Below, in pieces: positions 1-8,777 of a DNA stretch of 64,000 nt. The notes below the pieces were generated by a model, which was not told the DNA's origin, did no database searches, and saw only the letters and a program-made list of their open reading frames with translations. The position numbers and the translations under genes were made by a program. The DNA comes from Coriobacteriia bacterium (lineage in GTDB: Bacteria; Actinomycetota; Coriobacteriia; Coriobacteriales; UMGS124): NCBI GenBank assembly GCA_018368455.1, contig JAGZEG010000006.1:62001-126000 (forward strand), read 5' to 3'. The first letter of the stretch is position 1. Each line of letters begins with the position of its first letter.

Positions 1-74
1 TGCAAAAACCCGCACAAACGAAAAAAACGGCCGGACTGGGCGCGCGTGTCAGCCCACACTCCGGGCCGCGACCC

Positions 75-764
75 CTACAGCGGATCGCCGAGCGGGGGCA
101 CGCGCTTCAGGCGGTCCCACATGATCCGCTTGGCAGCCGGATCCCCCAGCGCGTCGGCAAAGCCGCCCAGCGCGATGAAGCGCCGCCCCCGCACGCGCAC
201 GACCTCGCCGGGCGCGAGCGGCGCGTCGACAGCATACGCGCCGCGCAATGCGCGCGCCGCCTTGTCGTCGAGCGCGATGACGAGCTCGGGGTCCACGACC
301 TCGATGGCCCACGCGAGGTCGTCGGGCTCAGCCGGCGCCCAGGGACGGCCGGCAGCGCGCACGTCCGTCGACAGCGCAGCCCAACAGTCATCGGGGTAGC
401 CCAGCGCGGCGAGCGCCGATGTCAGCGCCGCGCCGTCGGGCCCTCCCAACAGCAGGCCCCCGTCGCGCTCGGCGTCAGACAGCTCCCCTTTCAGCAGACA
501 CACCTGGGCAAACGCCTGCCCGCGCGCCGCAAAGCCCGCCTGCTCGAGCTCGAGCGCCTCCTCGCGCGTGCGCTCAAGACAGTCGCGGGCCATCTGGGGG
601 GACACGCGGCGCACGTCGCGGGCAGAGCGCTCGGCAGCGGCTCGCTCGTCGCGAGCAGAGGGTCGCGCGCCCGTCCCCGTTTGGCCGGAACTCGACCAGG
701 AAACGCGCACGTCACGCATGTCGGCCGCCTCGCCCGCTGCCACGTAACCGCTCCGATACGCCAT
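75..764 (-). CDS. Uracil-DNA glycosylase-superfamily-like protein, catalytic motifs not evident
   Basis: 229 aa. I chose the ATG at 764 because a GAGAGGAGAG ribosome site lies just upstream; a start at 800 would lack one. The N-terminal ~90 residues are low-complexity, rich in Ala, Arg and Ser. The C-terminal half follows the layout of family 4/5 uracil-DNA glycosylases: a GGLLLGGPDG segment, a helix followed by an ELVIALDDKAARAL strand-helix (like the VIALGRTAA segment of UDGs), and a final DPAAKRIMWDRLKRV helix. The N-terminal water-activating GExPG motif, the iron-sulfur cysteines and the HPS/HPA loop are not recognisable. It could therefore be a non-catalytic relative. The fold assignment is from pattern memory only. 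Confidence 0.6.
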   Translation of the reverse strand: MAYRSGYVAAGEAADMRDVRVSWSSSGQTGTGARPSARDERAAAERSARDVRRVSPQMARDCLERTREEALELEQAGFAARGQAFAQVCLLKGELSDAERDGGLLLGGPDGAALTSALAALGYPDDCWAALSTDVRAAGRPWAPAEPDDLAWAIEVVDPELVIALDDKAARALRGAYAVDAPLAPGEVVRVRGRRFIALGGFADALGDPAAKRIMWDRLKRVPPLGDPL

Positions 765-1139
765 CGCGCGCTCTCCTCTCGATCCATCCCAGCTGAGCAC
801 TCCTCACCCATCTTATCCCCGCGCGCATCCCGGCTTGCCCGGCAAGCGTGCCCCCACAAAACCGCGCCCATGGCACGCGATGTCCCGAAGCCGTGCGCGC
901 CCCGTCACACTTCGCTCGCGAATGTGTGTTCGCTGTGGTGGAGCATGCCGCCCAACGCAGTCGGAACGTCCCCGTGAATCATCACGACACGCCGGGTATA
1001 AAGGGCAGTGAACGACGCCGGACGACGGATCTCGGCACGTCTGCATCGCCACGATCGCGTGCCGTCGCCCAAGTTCGTGCACACTTTTGACCAAGAAAGT
1101 GTTACGCTATCGCACGCCTCAGTCAGGAAAGGACCAGAC
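765..1139. other. Intergenic region between divergent genes, no gene seen
   Basis: 375 bp separating the minus-strand UDG-like gene from thioredoxin on the plus strand, so it must hold both promoters. A TTGACC hexamer at 1087-1092 is followed by AT-richer sequence (TTACGCTAT), but the spacing is too short for a standard housekeeping promoter and I do not assign one. No convincing ORF or hairpin. Confidence 0.4.
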
Positions 1140-1466
1140 ATGAGCACTCCCATCAGCGTCACCTCCAGCAACTTCGCCGCCGAGGTCGAGCAGTCCCAGA
1201 CCCCCTGCCTCGTCGACTTCTGGGCGTCGTGGTGCGGCCCTTGTCGTGCCCTCTCCCCCGTTGTCGACCAGATTGCCGAAGAGCTGAACGGCCGTATGAA
1301 GGTCTGCAAGTGCAACGTCGAAGAGGCACAGGATCTCGCGCTGCGCTTCAGCGTGATGTCCATCCCCACCCTCATCCTGTTCAAGGATGGCGCTCAGGTG
1401 GAGACAATCGTGGGCGCGGCGCCCAAGGCGAGCATTCTCGCCAAGTTCGAGCCGCACCTGGCGTAA
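1140..1466 (+). CDS. trxA: Thioredoxin
   Basis: 108 aa, the usual thioredoxin length. It carries the active-site WCGPC at residues 31-35, the preceding LVDFWAS strand, and the cis-proline segment SIPTL around residue 75. The ATG at 1140 follows an AGGAAAGG ribosome site; longer in-frame readings upstream lack family similarity. It acts as a cytoplasmic thiol-disulfide reductant, reduced by thioredoxin reductase, which is not in this window. The next gene starts 93 bp later on the same strand and may be co-transcribed. Confidence 0.95.
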   Translation: MSTPISVTSSNFAAEVEQSQTPCLVDFWASWCGPCRALSPVVDQIAEELNGRMKVCKCNVEEAQDLALRFSVMSIPTLILFKDGAQVETIVGAAPKASILAKFEPHLA

Positions 1467-1558
1467 GGCCGCACCGCTCGGCGCACGTCCGACCGGTCGA
1501 CGCGGCACACACTGCCCCTCGCACACGTGAGGGACGTTCAAGGGAATTGGAGCCCAGC

Positions 1559-1813
1559 ATGTGCACCAATGGTGTCAACACCGCCCAGCTGCAGTCGACC
1601 ATCGACATGATCGACGAGACCGTCGCCCTCATCCGTCGCTGGACGCACAAGTGCTATCACCTCGCTGACGGCGCCCAGATGGATACGGCCGCCGAGCACC
1701 TCAAGAAGGTCCAGTCCATGATGGACGACCTGCGCGCCGAGCTCGATGACACGCGCGAGGCCGTCGAGAAGGACGACAACGCCATTAAGAGCGTCGACGT
1801 CAAGCTCGTCTAG
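1559..1813 (+). CDS. Small predicted coiled-coil protein of unknown function
   Basis: 84 aa starting at ATG 1559 (peptide begins MCTNGVNTAQLQ), with GGAG about 10 bases upstream. The sequence is almost entirely helical with heptad-like spacing (IDMIDETVALIRRW, then LKKVQSMMDDLRAEL), ends in a charged Asp/Lys/Glu-rich stretch, and has no membrane segment or signal. There are two cysteines, residue 2 and one near residue 32. It lies 93 bp after trxA and is followed by a strong terminator, which supports a real short transcript. I do not recognise a family. Confidence 0.65.
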   Translation: MCTNGVNTAQLQSTIDMIDETVALIRRWTHKCYHLADGAQMDTAAEHLKKVQSMMDDLRAELDDTREAVEKDDNAIKSVDVKLV

Positions 1814-1865
1814 ACCGCGTATCTGCGCCACCTGGGGTTTCGGCTCCGTGGCGCGTCGCATCGCT

Positions 1866-1903
1866 CGCCCGCATCCCGTCTCTACGCAGGATGCGGGCGT
1901 TTT
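1866..1903 (+). terminator. Rho-independent terminator after the trxA/small-protein pair
   Basis: Perfect 11-bp stem CGCCCGCATCC / GGATGCGGGCG with a 12-nt loop, followed by TTTT at 1900-1903. It separates the thioredoxin pair from the nickel/hydrogenase block. Confidence 0.85.
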
Positions 1904-1974
1904 GCGTCCTGTCCCCGACCTCGGCGGGCCGCCTGCGCAACCCCGCGCCCCACCACCCCGCGAACGGAGTTCCC

Positions 1975-2403
1975 ATGCCCAGCGAGCTCGTGCGCTTCAG
2001 CATCGCCATCCCCGGCAACCTCCTCGACGAGTTCGATGAGTACACGGCCCAGCGCGGCCTGCTCGTCAACCGCTCGGAGGCCATTCGCGGGCTCATTCGC
2101 GACGCCCTCGTCGACCGGGAGCTCGAGAACCCCAACGCGCACATCGTCGGGTCCATCACCATCGTGTTCGACCACCACACGCCCGACCTCACGCGCAAGA
2201 TCGACGACGTCGAGCACAACTACCCCGACGAAATCATCTCGTCCATGCACGTGCACCTCGACCACCACAACTGCCTGGAGGTCATCGCAGTGCGGGGCAT
2301 ATCGCGCACAGTGCACGAGCTGGCCGACTGTCTGCTGGGCATAAAGGGCATCACCTATGGCAAGCTCACGACCGCTGTCACGACCGATCGGTTGGAGGAC
2401 TAG
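1975..2403 (+). CDS. nikR: Nickel-responsive transcriptional regulator NikR
   Basis: 142 aa, full length for NikR. The N-terminal ribbon-helix-helix (RFSIAIPGNLLDEFDEY, then NRSEAIRGLIRDAL) binds DNA. The C-terminal ACT-like domain carries the nickel site, and all four ligands known from E. coli NikR are present with the right spacing: His81, His92, His94 and Cys100, in the segment MHVHLDHHNC. The start at 1975 is set by GGAG seven bases upstream. The gene ends one base before hypF begins, so nickel sensing is likely co-transcribed with hydrogenase maturation. I did not find a clear NikR half-site palindrome upstream. Confidence 0.93.
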   Translation: MPSELVRFSIAIPGNLLDEFDEYTAQRGLLVNRSEAIRGLIRDALVDRELENPNAHIVGSITIVFDHHTPDLTRKIDDVEHNYPDEIISSMHVHLDHHNCLEVIAVRGISRTVHELADCLLGIKGITYGKLTTAVTTDRLED

Positions 2404-2404
2404 C

Positions 2405-5026
2405 ATGCCGCGCGTCCACGTGCACGTCACGGGCATCGTCCAGGGCGTAGGCTATCGCCCGTTCGTATGGGGCCTCGCCACGGCGCGCGGCCTGGCCGGC
2501 TGGGTGCGCAACGCCTCGGACGGCGTCCACATCGAGGCGAAGGGCGAGCAGGCGGCTATCGACTCGTTCGTGCTCGCGCTGTCGACGCAGGCGCCTGCCG
2601 CCGCGCGCGTCGACACCGTCCACGTCGACCGCATGCCCGACGAGCGCCTGGCGCCTCTCTCGGACGAGACGGGCCGGCGCGTGCAGGCGCACGGGGCGGA
2701 AGCGGGAAGCGACTTCCGTATCGTGCACAGCGACTCCGACGCCGCGCGCACGACGCTCATCTCGCCGGACATCGCGACGTGCGACGCGTGCGTCAGCGAG
2801 CTGTTCGACCCCGAGAACCGCCGGTACCACTATCCGTTCATCAACTGCACGAACTGCGGGCCGCGCTTCACGATCATCGATGACCTGCCGTACGACCGAG
2901 CCAACACGTCCATGTCGCACTTCGCGATGTGCCCCGAGTGCCAGGCCGAGTACGATGACCCGTCCGACCGCCGCTTCCACGCCCAGCCCGACGCCTGCTT
3001 CGCATGCGGGCCGCACCTGTCGTGGCGCACGGTCGAGCATCCCGGCGTCGTGAGCTGGGGGCGCACGCTCGAAGAGAGCGACCGCATCCTCTCGCAGGCA
3101 GCGCAGATGCTGCTGTTCGGCGGCATCGTCGCCATCAAGGGCCTCGGCGGGTTCCACCTGGCGTGCGACGCCACGAACGAGCAGGCCGTCAACCGCCTGC
3201 GCGAGCGCAAGCACCGTCCGAGCAAGCCTCTCGCCGTCATGTTCGGCCGCATGGACGAGGCGCGTCGCGTCTGCGAGATCGACGCCGTCGAGCGCGGGCT
3301 GCTCAGCGGCTCCGTGCGCCCCATCGTGCTGCTGCGCCGGCGCCCCGACGCCATGGCCGGCGCCCCGGGGGCGCACCGCCTTCCCGCACGTCTCACCATA
3401 GCGCCCTCCGTGGCCGGAACGCTGCCCGAGCTGGGCGTCATGCTGCCCTATACGCCGCTGCAGCACCTGCTCATGGCACTCGTGAAGCGCCCGCTCGTCA
3501 TGACGTCGGGCAACCTGTCGGAAGAGCCCATCATCTGCGACGACCAGATAGCCGTCGCCCGGCTCATGGATGTCGCCGACGCGTTCCTCGGCAACGATCG
3601 CCCCATCCGCGCGCGCTACGACGACTCCGTCATGCGCGTCGTGGGCGGCACGCCCCTGTGCGTGCGCCGTGCCCGTGGCATCGCGCCGACGCCGGTGCGC
3701 CTCGACGTGCCGGCCGCCCTGGCCACCGACGGCGCCCCCGACGCCACGCCCCTGCCCGAGGTGCTGGCCTGCGGCCCCGAGCAGAAGGCGACGTTCTGCA
3801 TCACGCGTGGTGACGAGGCGTTCGTCTCGCAGCACATCGGCGACCTCGAGAACGCCGAGACGTTCGACGCCTGGAAGGGCGACCTGCGCCAGTACGAGCG
3901 GCTGTTCGGGCTTGAGTGGGGCGTGCTCGCCTGCGACCTGCACCCCGAGTACCTCTCGAGCAAGTGGGCCCGCGAGCAGGCGGAGAGGCGCGGCGTACCC
4001 CTTACGGAGGTACAGCACCACCACGCGCACATCGCCTCCGTGCTCGCCGAGAACGGCGTGAGCGACACGGTCGTGGGCATAGCGCTCGACGGTACCGGCT
4101 ACGGCACGGACGGCACGATCTGGGGCGGCGAGATCCTGCTGTGCGACCAGGCGAACTTCGTACGCGCCGCCCACCTGTCGCGCTTCGACCTGCCGGGCGG
4201 GGCCGCCGCCATCCACAAGCCCCTGCGCGCGACGCTCGGCCTGCTCACGTCCTGCGACCTGGGCGACAGCCCTGCGGCCGACAGCGTCGTGCGGCGCCTG
4301 GGCGTCGAGGGCCCCGTAGCTCGCCAGATGCTCGAGCGCTCGCTCAACTGCCCGCGCACGAGCAGCGCTGGCCGCCTGTTCGACGCCGTCGCCGCGCTGC
4401 TGGGCCTCGTCGACGTCGCCGGTTACGACGGAGAGCCCGCCTGCCTGCTCGAGGCCGTGGCGACACGCGCCGACGACAGCGACCTCCTGGCAGCCGACGA
4501 CGCCCCCGCAGGCGCCCCGGAGACGCCCGACGCATCCGCTCCCGACGCCTCGACGCGCTATCGCATGGAGCTGCGCACGGAGTCGGCCGACGACCCGATG
4601 AACGCGTCGGGCGACGGCTCGTTCACCGTCGACGCCCGCCCGCTCGTGCGCGCGATCCTCGAAGACCGCGCGTCGGGCGTGCCCGCGGCGACGATCGCCC
4701 AGCGCTTCCACGACGGCTTCTGCGAGGGCGTCGCGCGTGCGGCCATCGCCGTGGCCCGCGGCGCCGGCGTCGGCCGCGTGGCGCTGTCCGGTGGCGTCTT
4801 CATGAACCGGCTCGTTCTGTCCGGCGTGCGCCTGCGGCTGGAGGAAGCTGGCCTCACGGTGTTGCTCCCCCGCGAGATGCCCGTCAACGACGGGTGTATC
4901 GCCTACGGGCAGGCCGCCGTCGCCCGCGCACGCATGGCGGCGCTCGTCAGCGCCACGGACGAAGATCGCTCGCACGACAACACCGAAACCCCGGAAGAAC
5001 CAAACGTCCCCGAGGCGTCCGCATAA
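2405..5026 (+). CDS. hypF: [NiFe]-hydrogenase maturation carbamoyltransferase HypF
   Basis: 873 aa. HypF converts carbamoyl phosphate into a thiocarboxamide on HypE, the source of the cyanide ligands of the NiFe centre. All domains are present in order: N-terminal acylphosphatase with GIVQGVGYRPF near residue 9; two zinc-finger-like CxxC-x18-CxxC units (CDAC...CTNC and CPEC...CFAC) at about 125-205; a YrdC/Sua5 domain with KGLGGFHLACDA near 245; and a Kae1-like domain with HHHAHIASVLAENG and GIALDGTGYGTDG near 540-570. It is longer than E. coli HypF because of an Ala/Asp-rich insertion around residues 695-720. The start lies one base after the nikR stop. Confidence 0.95.
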   Translation: MPRVHVHVTGIVQGVGYRPFVWGLATARGLAGWVRNASDGVHIEAKGEQAAIDSFVLALSTQAPAAARVDTVHVDRMPDERLAPLSDETGRRVQAHGAEAGSDFRIVHSDSDAARTTLISPDIATCDACVSELFDPENRRYHYPFINCTNCGPRFTIIDDLPYDRANTSMSHFAMCPECQAEYDDPSDRRFHAQPDACFACGPHLSWRTVEHPGVVSWGRTLEESDRILSQAAQMLLFGGIVAIKGLGGFHLACDATNEQAVNRLRERKHRPSKPLAVMFGRMDEARRVCEIDAVERGLLSGSVRPIVLLRRRPDAMAGAPGAHRLPARLTIAPSVAGTLPELGVMLPYTPLQHLLMALVKRPLVMTSGNLSEEPIICDDQIAVARLMDVADAFLGNDRPIRARYDDSVMRVVGGTPLCVRRARGIAPTPVRLDVPAALATDGAPDATPLPEVLACGPEQKATFCITRGDEAFVSQHIGDLENAETFDAWKGDLRQYERLFGLEWGVLACDLHPEYLSSKWAREQAERRGVPLTEVQHHHAHIASVLAENGVSDTVVGIALDGTGYGTDGTIWGGEILLCDQANFVRAAHLSRFDLPGGAAAIHKPLRATLGLLTSCDLGDSPAADSVVRRLGVEGPVARQMLERSLNCPRTSSAGRLFDAVAALLGLVDVAGYDGEPACLLEAVATRADDSDLLAADDAPAGAPETPDASAPDASTRYRMELRTESADDPMNASGDGSFTVDARPLVRAILEDRASGVPAATIAQRFHDGFCEGVARAAIAVARGAGVGRVALSGGVFMNRLVLSGVRLRLEEAGLTVLLPREMPVNDGCIAYGQAAVARARMAALVSATDEDRSHDNTETPEEPNVPEASA

Positions 5027-5099
5027 CCATCTGCGCCACCACTACGGGCGCCCGCTCGTCCCGAGCCCGCGGGCACCCCGTCCGGAAGGAGGGCACACC

Positions 5100-5420
5100 A
5101 TGTGCCTCGCAGTTCCCAGCAAGGTCATCTCCGTCAACGAGGGCGGCATCGCCCTGGTCGACATCATGGGCGTGCAGCGCGAGTGCTCGCTCATGCTCAC
5201 GCCCGACGCCAAGCCCGGCGATTTCGTGCTCGTGCACGCCGGCTACGCCATCCAGCGCATCGAGGAGCAGGACGCGGCCGAGACGCTCCGCCTGCTCGGC
5301 GAGATCCCTGACCTGCTCGGCGACGAGTTCGCCGACGAGATCGCGCAGGCATCGGGCACGCACGAGCAGGGCGGCGCACAGGGCAAGGCCGTTGCCGCGA
5401 CCGAGCCCGCGCTGGCGTAA
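5100..5420 (+). CDS. hypC: Hydrogenase maturation chaperone HypC
   Basis: 106 aa. It begins with the invariant MCLAVP; Cys2 contacts the Fe(CN)2CO intermediate and the hydrogenase large-subunit precursor. The OB-like barrel (ALVDIMGVQRECSL, then GDFVLVHAGYAIQRI) is complete. The protein is longer than the usual 70-95 aa because of a hydrophilic Ala/Glu/Gly tail of about 25 residues after the conserved core. An AAGGAGGG ribosome site sits directly upstream. It lies 73 bp after hypF and 15 bp before hypD, within one operon. Confidence 0.94.
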   Translation: MCLAVPSKVISVNEGGIALVDIMGVQRECSLMLTPDAKPGDFVLVHAGYAIQRIEEQDAAETLRLLGEIPDLLGDEFADEIAQASGTHEQGGAQGKAVAATEPALA

Positions 5421-5435
5421 GGGAGGGCCCGTCCC

Positions 5436-6533
5436 ATGGATCTCGCCTCGTTTCGCGACCCCGTGCTCGCCCGCGAGCTGCTCGACGCCATCGATCGCCT
5501 CGTACAGGACCACGACGGCGATATCAACCTCATGGAGGTGTGCGGCACCCACACGGTGTCCATCGGGCGCTACGGCTTCCGCTCAGCCATGCCCGAGGGG
5601 CTGCACCTGCTGTCCGGCCCCGGCTGCCCCGTCTGCGTGACATCGAACCGCGACATCGACACCGCCATCGCCCTGGCCCGCATCCCCGGTGTCACGATCG
5701 CGACGTTCGGCGACATGGTGCGCGTGCCCGGCTCCACGACGACGCTTGGCGCCGAGAAGGCGGCCGGCGCCGACGTGCGCGTCGTGTACTCGCCGCTCGA
5801 TGCGCTGGCGCTCGCCCGCAAGCAGCCCGATCGCCCCGTCATCTTCCTGGGCGTTGGCTTTGAGACGACGACGCCCGCCGTCGGAGCCAGCATCAAGACC
5901 GCCGACGCCGAGGGCCTGACGAACTACTACGTCTTCGCCTGCCACAAGCGCACACCCCCGGCGCTCGAGGCCATCGTCAACGACCCCGAGACGAACGTCC
6001 ACGGCTTCATCCTGCCGGGTCACGTCTCGACGATCACTGGCCTGGAGCCCTACCACTTCCTCGCCGACACCTACCACGTGCCCGGCGTCGTCACCGGCTT
6101 CGAGCCCGTCGACATCCTCTCGGGCATCGCCCGCCTGCTCGCGCAGATCGACGAGGGCGAGGCGCGCATCGAGAACGCATACGGGCGCGGCGTGCTCGAC
6201 ACGGGCAACGCCGCGGCGCGCGCCGTCATCGTCGACGTGTTCGAGCCCGTCGACGCCACGTGGCGCGGCCTGGGGCTCATCCCGAACAGCGGCCTAGCCA
6301 TCCGCGATCGCTACGCCGCCCACGACGCACGGCGCCACTTCGAGCCCGACGTCGAGCCGACGATCGAGCCGCGCGGCTGCCGCTGCGGTGACGTGCTGCG
6401 CGGCGTCATCACGCCCGACCACTGCCCGCTGTTCCGCAAGCGCTGCAACCCGGAGAACCCCGTGGGCCCCTGCATGGTGTCCTCGGAGGGCAGCTGCGCG
6501 GCGTACTTCCGCTACCAGGAGCACAGCAGGTAA
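5436..6533 (+). CDS. hypD: Hydrogenase maturation iron-sulfur protein HypD
   Basis: 365 aa, standard length. HypD is the scaffold on which Fe(CN)2CO is assembled together with HypC. Signature residues are visible: Cys36 in EVCGTHT, the GPGCPVC pair Cys64/Cys67, and the C-terminal [4Fe-4S] cluster cysteines in CRCGDVL, HCPLFRKRC and GPCMVSSEGSC. The CHKRTPPA segment is also typical. It starts 15 bp after hypC with GGGAGG upstream, indicating co-translation with the neighbouring maturation genes. Confidence 0.96.
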   Translation: MDLASFRDPVLARELLDAIDRLVQDHDGDINLMEVCGTHTVSIGRYGFRSAMPEGLHLLSGPGCPVCVTSNRDIDTAIALARIPGVTIATFGDMVRVPGSTTTLGAEKAAGADVRVVYSPLDALALARKQPDRPVIFLGVGFETTTPAVGASIKTADAEGLTNYYVFACHKRTPPALEAIVNDPETNVHGFILPGHVSTITGLEPYHFLADTYHVPGVVTGFEPVDILSGIARLLAQIDEGEARIENAYGRGVLDTGNAAARAVIVDVFEPVDATWRGLGLIPNSGLAIRDRYAAHDARRHFEPDVEPTIEPRGCRCGDVLRGVITPDHCPLFRKRCNPENPVGPCMVSSEGSCAAYFRYQEHSR

Positions 6534-6613
6534 GCTATCCCGCCCGATCAGATCACCCCGGCGGGCCCGCGCCAACGGCAGGCCTGCCCCACCAGCTCAA
6601 AGGAGCGCACGCA

Positions 6614-7636
6614 ATGGAGAAGGATACCGAGGTTCGCCTGGGGCACGGCTCGGGCGGCGCCATGATGAAGCGCCTCATCGACGACCTGTTCCTGGCGGAG
6701 TTCGCCGACGAGGCTGCACTGCCCGGCGACGATGCAGGCGTCGTGCCGCTGGGCGGCGAGCGTATCGCCATGTCGACTGACTCGTTCGTCGTGACGCCGC
6801 AGTTCTTCCCCGGCGGCAACATCGGACGGCTCGCCGTGTGCGGAACCGTAAACGACGTCGCGACGTCCGGCGCCCGCGTGGCCTACCTGTCCTGCGGCTT
6901 CGTGCTCGAAGAGGGCTATCCCATGGACAAGCTGCGCGAGATCGTGCGTACGATGTCCGAGGTAGCGGCAGAGGCAGGCGTCAAGATCGTCACCGGCGAC
7001 ACAAAGGTCGTCGAGCGCGGCCACGCCGACGGCGTGTTCATCAACACAGCAGGCGTCGGCCTCGTGCCGGCCGGCGTCAACCTGTCGGGCTCGCACTGCC
7101 AGCCCGGCGATAAGGTGCTGCTCTCCGGGACGCTCGGCGACCACGGCATCGCCATCATCTCACAGCGCGAAGGGCTCACGTTCTCCACGACGATCGAGAC
7201 GGACGCAGCGCCGCTCAACCACCTCATCGCCGACGTGCTGGCCGCGGCGCCGGCCACGCGCTGCTTCCGCGACCCGACGCGCGGCGGCCTCGCCTCGACG
7301 CTCAACGAGTTCTCCGAGGCGTCGGGCGTCGACATCCTCGTGGACGAGGCCAGCGTGCCCGTGCGCGACCAGGTGCGCGGCGCCTGCGAGATGCTCGGCT
7401 ACGACGTCTTCCAGGTGGCCAACGAGGGCAAGATCGTCGCCGTCGTACCCACAGACCAGGCAGACGCCGCGTTGGCTGCCATGCGCGCCAACAAATACGG
7501 GGCCGACGCCGCCATCATCGGCGAGATCGTCGCGCCCAGCGAGGAGGGCGGCCACACGGTGCGCCTGCGCACGCCGTTCGGCTCGACGCGCATCCTCGAC
7601 ATGCTCGTCGGCGAGCAACTGCCGAGGATCTGCTAA
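6614..7636 (+). CDS. hypE: Hydrogenase maturation protein HypE (thiocarbamate dehydratase)
   Basis: 340 aa of the AIR-synthase/PurM fold. It dehydrates the C-terminal thiocarboxamide made by HypF, giving the thiocyanate that donates CN to iron. The N-terminal LGHGSGGAMM glycine-rich segment and PGDDAGV match the ATP-binding region, and the protein ends in the invariant PRIC whose terminal cysteine carries the group. AAGGAG precedes the ATG at 6614. It is the last gene of nikR-hypFCDE, followed by a terminator. hypA, hypB and the hydrogenase subunits are not in this window. Confidence 0.96.
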   Translation: MEKDTEVRLGHGSGGAMMKRLIDDLFLAEFADEAALPGDDAGVVPLGGERIAMSTDSFVVTPQFFPGGNIGRLAVCGTVNDVATSGARVAYLSCGFVLEEGYPMDKLREIVRTMSEVAAEAGVKIVTGDTKVVERGHADGVFINTAGVGLVPAGVNLSGSHCQPGDKVLLSGTLGDHGIAIISQREGLTFSTTIETDAAPLNHLIADVLAAAPATRCFRDPTRGGLASTLNEFSEASGVDILVDEASVPVRDQVRGACEMLGYDVFQVANEGKIVAVVPTDQADAALAAMRANKYGADAAIIGEIVAPSEEGGHTVRLRTPFGSTRILDMLVGEQLPRIC

Positions 7637-7664
7637 AGCAACGACCACCACAGGTCATCGAGAT

Positions 7665-7710
7665 GAGGGGCTCGCCGGGCTGGCAAGGTCAGCGGCGGGC
7701 CCCTCTTTTG
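7665..7710 (+). terminator. Rho-independent terminator closing the nikR-hyp operon
   Basis: Stem GAGGGGCTCGCCG / CGGCGGGCCCCTC (one mismatch) with a 14-16-nt loop, then TTTT at 7706-7709, starting 29 bp after the hypE stop codon. Confidence 0.85.
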
Positions 7711-7820
7711 TGAAACGTCCTACGCTCTCGGAACCTCGGCCCGGCCTCTTGCCTGCAGAGTCAGGGTCGTTTACCGTAAAAGAACACGAACGAGGCAGCA
7801 TTCTCGAGGAGCGCATTCGT

Positions 7821-8564
7821 ATGTCGTCCCGCCAACCGCACAGTCCGCGTACCGGCCACGATTCCCCCGCGCCGCATGCCCTGCTCGCCCGTCTGCGCGG
7901 CGCGCTCTCCTGCTTTACCTGGCAGCGCATCGTCCTCATCGCCCTCGGGGCAGCCATCCTCACGTTCGGCATCCACAACATCCACCAGCGCGTCGACATC
8001 ACCGAGGGCGGCGTCATCGGCTTCGTCCTGCTCGCAAACCACTGGCTGAACATCCCGCCGTCGCTGTCGACGCCCGTGCTCGACATCACCTGCTACCTGC
8101 TGGCATTTCGCCTCCTGGGAGGGCGGTTCATCCTGCTGTCCGCCTACGCCACGACGTGCGTCTCGCTGTTCTATCGCCTGTGGGAGTCGCTGCCACCCCT
8201 GCTGCCCGATCTCGGCGGCACCCCGCTGCTTGCCGCGCTGCTCGGAGGCGCCTTCGTGGGAGTCGGCGTGGGGCTCATCGTGCGCCAGGGCGGCTCCAGC
8301 GGCGGCGATGACGCGCTTGCGCTGGCCATCTCGCACCTGACGGGCAAGCGGCTCTCGTTCTCCTACCTGTTCACCGACCTGTCCGTACTCGCTCTCTCGC
8401 TGAGCTATATCCCGGTCGTCAGCATCGCGTTCTCGCTCGTCACGGTGTTCACGTCGTCATTCATCATCGACTTCATCAAGGACGCCAAGCTGCCCGAGCG
8501 TGCTTCCCAAAACGACGGCGCTTCCCTCGATGCAACGTCCGACGACGAGGCCTCTCCCAACTAA
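7821..8564 (+). CDS. YitT-family (DUF161) integral membrane protein
   Basis: 247 aa from ATG 7821, which has GAGGA about ten bases upstream; an in-frame start at 7710 would lie inside the hypE terminator. Family features are the GIHNIH...GVIGFVLLANHWL segment, the GGRFILLSAYATT stretch and the glycine-rich GGAFVGVGVGLIVRQGGSSGGDD motif typical of YitT proteins. About five membrane segments follow a hydrophilic N-terminus. The C-terminal soluble DUF2179 domain of the longer family members is missing. Its transport or sensing role is unknown. It stands alone between the hyp terminator and pgi. Confidence 0.8.
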   Translation: MSSRQPHSPRTGHDSPAPHALLARLRGALSCFTWQRIVLIALGAAILTFGIHNIHQRVDITEGGVIGFVLLANHWLNIPPSLSTPVLDITCYLLAFRLLGGRFILLSAYATTCVSLFYRLWESLPPLLPDLGGTPLLAALLGGAFVGVGVGLIVRQGGSSGGDDALALAISHLTGKRLSFSYLFTDLSVLALSLSYIPVVSIAFSLVTVFTSSFIIDFIKDAKLPERASQNDGASLDATSDDEASPN

Positions 8565-8777
8565 CGCCATCCTCGTTCCGATCACGCGAAACCAATCGTG
8601 GGATGCTTTTACATTTGTGGCGCCAGCGTGAAGAGCCTGGGCAGTTTTGTCATGCGTATCGGCCAACTTGCCCTCAGCGAGGCGCGTCGGGAGCAGGGCC
8701 CGTCAACCTGACGTATAGTAACCGCATGTGTTTCGTGCCATACCGACCGATTGCCCCATCCGAAACGAGGTCTGACC

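Noticed and set aside
2378..4975. 865-codon open frame opposite hypF
   Set aside because: Antisense shadow of a complete HypF; repetitive Arg/Gly/His composition and no domain.
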